This document shows, piece after piece, positions 59,011 through 64,000 of a stretch of 64,000 nt of DNA. Where the stretch lies: NCBI GenBank assembly GCA_933228895.1, contig OW121847.1, positions 78,967,656 to 79,031,655 on the forward strand. Direction: 5' to 3'. The notes beneath the pieces are model-generated. The model saw nothing but the letters and a program-made list of their open reading frames with translations. It did not search any database and had not been told where the DNA came from. The stretch is from Platycnemis pennipes. Its lineage: Eukaryota; Arthropoda; Insecta; Odonata; Platycnemididae. Position 1 is the first letter of the stretch. The number at the start of each line of letters is the position of its first letter. The translations under genes and the position numbers were made by a program.

Positions 59011-59295
59011 CTGTATTGTTGTACCCGCGCTCCAAGGAGCAGAAGCGCGGGTACAGCCTTGAGAACCAAAAATAAGATGGTCGGAAAATTTGTCAATGGT
59101 AATTAATGCAATGTTGATCTTCAGTACTCTTGGAAATATACACTGAAAATTCAATGAAAATAACGAATTCACGCATGAGATAAAATCCTTTACCGAAGGG
59201 AAATTAGGATGTGCAGTGTACACACAACTAGTTTGGATCTGATTAACTCGTCATAGTAACCAAATTCTTCACGAAACAAAATAGAAGTTAGTACT

Positions 59296-59426
59296 GTAAT
59301 AAGATGGCACTTTTACCACAAAGTTTGATGTCGGTACGACGCATAGCATTTACCTGACGATGACCTAACGGTTGAAACGCGTCGTACCGACAGTAAAGCT
59401 TGTGTAAAAAGTGCCATCTTGTTTCA
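59296..59426 (+). repeat. Long palindrome with hammerhead-like core
   Basis: Arms 59301-59342 and 59379-59420 pair closely, including a perfect 13-bp stem GTCGGTACGACGC (59330-59342) with GCGTCGTACCGAC (59379-59391). Between the arms lie CTGACGA (59354-59360), GACC-TAAC-GGTT (59362-59373) and GAAA (59374-59377). Those are the order and spacing of a hammerhead ribozyme core: CUGANGA, stem II, GAAA. One extra T precedes stem II, and stem I would be minimal. It may be a MITE or the end of a retroelement. Confidence 0.6.
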
Positions 59427-60104
59427 TTACCAAAATGTATTCTTTCCACTATATCTCGCCCGCCTCAGTCACTTTAATTCAAAATAGAAGTATTGAGATA
59501 GAATAAAATAATGTATACCAGTGAAATATTGTAATTTACCAATACGTACCTATCACCTGTTAAGCCACACAAAGACAACGGTATTTCAAGAAAATAGGAG
59601 ACTGTCAGAGTAATGTACTAATTATCAGCCCTAATTCTTGAGCTCGCATTTGACAGCATATATTTTGAGGATACGTGAGTAAATAAGATCCATTGAATGG
59701 ATCGAAATTTCATTTGAATATTGTTTCTTTGTAAATAATAACGTAAATTTAAGAATACTCTCTTGGCGAAGGGTCACTGTAAAAATTGGTAAGCTGCAAG
59801 CGAGGAGGTATTTATGTTTCAAGGTGACAGTTGCTGCAATCAATAGCTATTGCACAAGAAGCAGCATTTTTGAGCTCATAGGTGTATAAGGGTAAGAAAG
59901 AAAGGCGATTAGATGATTTTATGGGAAGATATCTAGCATCGTTATTCCCCGGGGTTTAACGCATTGCGTAAGTGAACTAACTGATTAATTCCAGTTCAAA
60001 GTGAGACGCTCCCTACATGAAAAGGCAATTAATGAAACTATGTACTCTTTATCTAGTGATACAGATGCTGGGATGATGGACACCGAGGATATTTCAACCC
60101 TCGC

Positions 60105-60290
60105 ATTTTTAAGATGCTGCCGCGGTAGCAAGGTGCGAGACGATTGGCAACCGAATGGTTTCGGTTCAAATTCCCACATCAGGCGTGGGTGTTGTGCTTT
60201 TCTTACGTTTAAGCTTAGCATTAAGTTAGGTTGGACTTTGCCATATACCCTTATCGCTAGGCGCACCAAAAAACTAATAGTATTACTATT
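60105..60290 (+). repeat. tRNA-derived SINE
   Basis: CGCGGTAGCAAGGTGCGAGAC, then GGTTTCGGTTCAAATTCCCAC (B box), then GGCGTGGGTGTTGTGCTTTT, similar to the tail of the 34016 copy. Confidence 0.6.
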
Positions 60291-60469
60291 TTCTAAGATA
60301 TCGACTTTTGGATCTCAATCTCAGTTATATCGCACGCAAATAATTTAGGTATTCGCTTTCCAGTCGAGAAGTCGATGTGGTATCCGGCCAAAGATGGTTA
60401 GAAAGGATATCCAAGATTAACGACGAGGCATGGAGAAGGGGATTATTAGGACGTCACACCACGTGACCT

Positions 60470-61000
60470 AGACCCTTCCCTCACCCCCCTTCCTCTCTCA
60501 CACCTCTAACTAATCCCTCCTAATTCCCTTTCTCCTTCCAATAAATTTTCACCCCCCCCCCCCTAACCCCCCCCCTCTTTAGGGCGCCCGAAATAAAAGA
60601 ACCAAGGCGATACGGCGGCGTCCTAGGAAACCAAGCGATCGATGGGTGCATTTCGACGCTCCCGTTCTCACCCCCCTCCCATCTCTCTCACCTCAACCCT
60701 TCCTCATCCACGTCCAAGACAGACCCAACTCATACCCTCTCCCGCCCCTAAGTCCCATCCCCTGCCACCTGACCCGACTTTATCGCCCGATTTTTTTTGC
60801 ACCCCTCCGTCCGCCTCATTGACACACGCCGCCCCCTCAACCTCCGACTCTGCTGTCCCATTGGTTCGGCTCGTCACCCAGCACCACCGCGCATCACTCT
60901 GCACTCTCGCCAAACACACCTCGGCCACTCCGCCGGGACCACTTCACCCCCGCCCGCCCCCCGCATCCTCTTCCGTCCCTCTTCTCTTCCCCATTCGAAA
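60470..61000. repeat. C-rich, pyrimidine-skewed patch
   Basis: Contains C12 and C9 runs around 60551-60577 and a long C/T-rich stretch to about 61000. A 126-codon plus-strand ORF here is Pro/Ser-rich only because of composition. No gene is assigned. Confidence 0.5.
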
Positions 61001-61418
61001 CGTTACTGAACGTTTGCTATGACTTTAAGCATACTCCGCACTGCAACTCATGCTGTGCGTATGCGGCAACGGTATTCGATCTATGCGAGCGACCGAACAA
61101 TATGGATGATAAGTTTTTCATCGTGGCTTGCAAACTGATCCAGAACATAAAATAGCATAGAAAGTGGTGACACCAGCGTCGCCAAGTGCCGAGCTAGTGT
61201 CGCCTACTGACTGGGGATGGCGCCGACAAAACTCAATGACTCAAATGCCATAATAGTGGAATTTCATGGATCGGCGATTTGTATTTCGTATGGTTTTCGA
61301 GGGTACAGCCACTAGGTATACCAAGGCGGATACTGATTTTGTATGGCTACTTGAAATATTCCCTTACAGTCAGTACAATTCTTATTTGGCTTACGAGGAG
61401 AGGGGAGGGCGAGATTAT

Positions 61419-61469
61419 GGGCATTTAGGGGAACATACCAACCCTAGGGGCATTTAGGGGAACATACCA
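61419..61469 (+). repeat. Two-unit tandem repeat
   Basis: GGGCATTTAGGGGAACATACC occurs at 61419 and again at 61448, 29 bp apart. A looser similarity also links about 61100-61155 with 61545-61600 (CATCGTGGCTTGCAAACTGA versus CATCATGGCTTGCACACTGA). Confidence 0.6.
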
Positions 61470-63364
61470 AACGTCGTCCAGTGAAAAACCCTTAAACTAT
61501 ACTCTACGGTTACGGTATCCAAACGGCTACGACAAACCGTAAAATTTGGGTAATACGTTATTCATCATGGCTTGCACACTGAACCACGTTCACAACATGT
61601 ACGAATGCCACTCTTGTCAATCTAAATCTCATTAATGCTTGGAAACCCGCAATGATGTTAGAAATATCCAATTGGCCAGAAAAAGGCGGGAATCGACGGA
61701 CCAATCAGAAGGCACTTGACACTTTGGCCAAAGGTATATGTTAATGCCATTCTCTGTAGTCACGATGTAGTCCTGAGAAAGGAGAACGGCTCGTTATCTG
61801 AAAAGTCGGCAGCGATTTAGAACCAGTTACAGGCTTTACTGAAAGCATGCGCCGGGAAAGCTTGCAATATTTGTAAATCGCGGCGGTAAAAATGCTATAG
61901 ATTCCATCAGGATGTAGGCCACACAAAGGAGAAAGAAGGTAGAATGAAAGTCACTAGAGGAAATACGGGGAAAGGGAAATTAAAAAGCTAGTCAGGTGGG
62001 GAGATGAAATAAAATAATGAATGTTAAAGATATCATGAAATGTGATAGCAAGCATGTCAGACCTGCTGAATCAAAGAGGAAAAAAGTTATCCTTTTTCAC
62101 GTTCACTCGAAACGCTAAGAAAATAAAATGTAATTACTGCTGGTATGAATTTGTATTTCAGAAGAAAATTTCAATTTCTTCTTCGCTATGGATCAGATTA
62201 ATCATCTCCGGCCTGAGTTATTCTGATAAATTATAACCAATATTCTTCGGCAAAAAATAGCTACTTTGTTGCAATTCAAACATATCTAATAAAAAAACAG
62301 CTATTTGAGCGAAATACACCTGTCTCATCCAATAGAAAACGCAGTCCTCTTACCCCAACCAACTCCCATCACGCAGCAGAAAAAACATCCCAGCACGCTA
62401 CCAGCACTCTGATCATCCAGTCACGAAACGCTTCTCCTAAACGGTGAATTTTGAGGATTCCATCTACTTAACCTAAAGCCGCCTCACCTTTTAAGCCTCC
62501 CTCAAACCTCTCCCTTAAGTCTTTCTAGCGGTCAGCCAAACTGAATCCGTGACCCAGAGCCATTCTGAGGCTTAAGAACAGACGACCAACTTAGGAAAAC
62601 GTATGCAATTAGGATGGGAGGGGTTCCACCGTAGAGAATACGGATCTCATTCCCAGTATCGATAAAATCGACAATGGATGAGTAGGTATCATATTCAATG
62701 TGCTACATAGAGGGGAAGAAGCTGAGAAGAAAGCGATTTGATAATTTTCAGGCGCCTGAATGTTACGCTTAGTGTTCTCCTTCGTACAAAATAGTACCAT
62801 TGGCACTATCAGATCACCCAGTAGAAATTAAGCTGCGTAGTAGCTGGAATATTTGGAATTCATTGTATCAAAAAGTACTGAACGGTATTAGCCCTTGGTG
62901 AAGCATAAGTAACGCACAATATTTGAGATTCTCACATAAATTTTAGCTTACCTTTCAATTTTATAGCAGAAACATTTGTTACTGCTAATAAGCTGACCCA
63001 GTCAGTCAGTATAAGCCATACTCTTAGAAAGATAAAGTGAGAGGCAGAAAATAAATTCCAAATGGATTCAAAGATAAGGGTACGAAGCCATAATAATTTC
63101 AGCGGAAGCGGTTGCCGTAAAAGAGAATTGTCGAATGATAATAAGGGTAGATAGAAGTTAATCAGATTTTGATGCCCTTCAATGGAGGAGGCTATACGGA
63201 ATCATTAAGTCAAGCCAATGATATTAGTAAATTTCTAAAAAGCTTTGTCCAAGGAACGCCAGTGCTAAGAAGAGAAATATCTACGGTCATGTTTCAAATG
63301 TCTGCGGTGGCAAAGATATTTCAGCTCAATAACAGTCTCTTGATTGCTGTGGGGAGAACATTAC

Positions 63365-63485
63365 GAGTTAAGTGCTCCGTCCGTCGTTAAGAATGGAAAC
63401 AGGGCGCCTTTTATTAGGTTAGGTTAAGGGTAGGATGCCAGGTTTCTCTCCACACTTTCCGCTTTCCATCCACACCTCTCCCTAA
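63365..63485 (+). repeat. SINE body fragment
   Basis: GAGTTAAGTGCTCCGTCCGTCG, then GGGCGCCTTTTATTAGG and TAGGATGCCAGGTTTCTC, follow the order of the 55330-55580 SINE body in plus orientation. Confidence 0.55.
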
Positions 63486-64000
63486 TGACTTGAGGCGTCT
63501 TTAAGAGCAGGACAGATTTGAAACGGTGATGCTTTCACTATAATATTTCACATGGGAATACCATTCTTTTTTCTTGAGTGAATTTAATATGTTCATGAAT
63601 GTTGGTCTAATAAAGAGACCTGTATGATAATAACTAACTTAGAACTTCAACTCTTGATTAAGATTCATGCCTGGTGATGGATCAACCCCTGCCACATACC
63701 TATTAAATGGCTAGCAGTATATGATGTAGATGCAAGTGAAAACTCCAACACTTAGGAGATGAGACGACATAAGAATGTGAGTAACAGGGGAACATTCGAG
63801 ACGCAAGTTGCAGAGAGCGAAAAGGCAAAAGCACGCAGGGTGTGAGAGAAATCAGTAGAACGAAGTCTTGATCACAGATATGTTATTTGGCATTTTGGAG
63901 AACTGGGTCTTTGGGCCGTAATTACAATCTCAACTGCAGTTTCGCTTCTTATGCTTACGTCCTAAAACCTGTTCCTCGAGTCAAATGTATGCGCAAGTTC

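Larger units (their letters stand above)
44411..64000. other. Upstream part of Stac or intergenic DNA, repeat-rich
   Basis: No exon could be recognised here, although the missing N-terminal exon(s) of Stac could be inside or beyond. CpG-richer patches occur near 46600-47400, 54100-54560 and 60450-61000. SINEs are frequent from 53 kb on. There is a short tandem duplication of TTTACTCACTCAG-AGTTCACC at 44918-44978. Confidence 0.5.

Noticed and set aside
1..64000. CRISPR arrays, operons or bacterial-type features
   Set aside because: No spaced direct repeats of that kind. Introns, SINEs and mariner show the DNA is animal.

Overview
This window is eukaryotic: AT-rich, intron-rich DNA with GT-AG introns, non-LTR, mariner and tRNA-derived SINE debris, and almost no long ORFs. 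Gene content and repeat types point to an arthropod, most likely an insect with a large genome. I cannot place it more precisely.

Only one protein-coding gene can be supported. It lies on the minus strand and fills about 40 kb (44410 down to 4727). It is the insect orthologue of Stac (SH3 and cysteine-rich domain protein, the STAC1/2/3 family). Nine coding exons were reconstructed by hand from splice sites, reading phase and protein family features. In order they encode a C1 zinc finger (44283-44410 and 42919-43107), an acidic-to-'EVDLIYQVL' linker (36309-36593), serine/proline linker exons (31386-31649, 16066-16218, 14612-14739), a first SH3 domain (13394-13476 and 9251-9440), and a second SH3-like domain ending at a TGA (4727-4828). 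All eight junctions agree in phase and give about 506 residues. The N-terminal exon(s) and main promoter lie beyond the right edge or were not recognised. Known Stac proteins bind voltage-gated L-type calcium channels through their SH3 domains, slow channel inactivation or aid channel delivery, and in muscle support excitation-contraction coupling.

Three points about this gene deserve attention. (1) After the TGA of the last exon the same frame stays open for 143 more codons, with a UGA-C context, a hydrophobic stretch and a basic serine-rich tail, so it is a stop-codon readthrough candidate. (2) The acceptor of the 31.4 kb exon is preceded by 490 nt with no AG dinucleotide on the sense strand, which suggests a distant branch point and regulated splicing. 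(3) A small ATG-bearing, CpG-rich segment at 39377-39473 ends in a donor of the right phase to join the 36.3 kb exon, and would make an isoform without the C1 domain.

Layout: 1-4294 is the 3' flank and possible 3' UTR. Intron 4829-9250 holds a poly-G/poly-C inverted repeat and two oppositely oriented LINE fragments. Intron 9441-13393 holds a dead mariner and a MITE. Intron 16219-31385 (15 kb) holds a nested repeat at 19.96-20.96 kb and GC-rich patches. The GC-rich half of the gene (29-44 kb) carries exons with GC-ending codons. The region 44411-64000 has no recognisable exon and is dense in tRNA-derived SINEs, a TTAA-flanked MITE and a palindrome with a hammerhead-like core.
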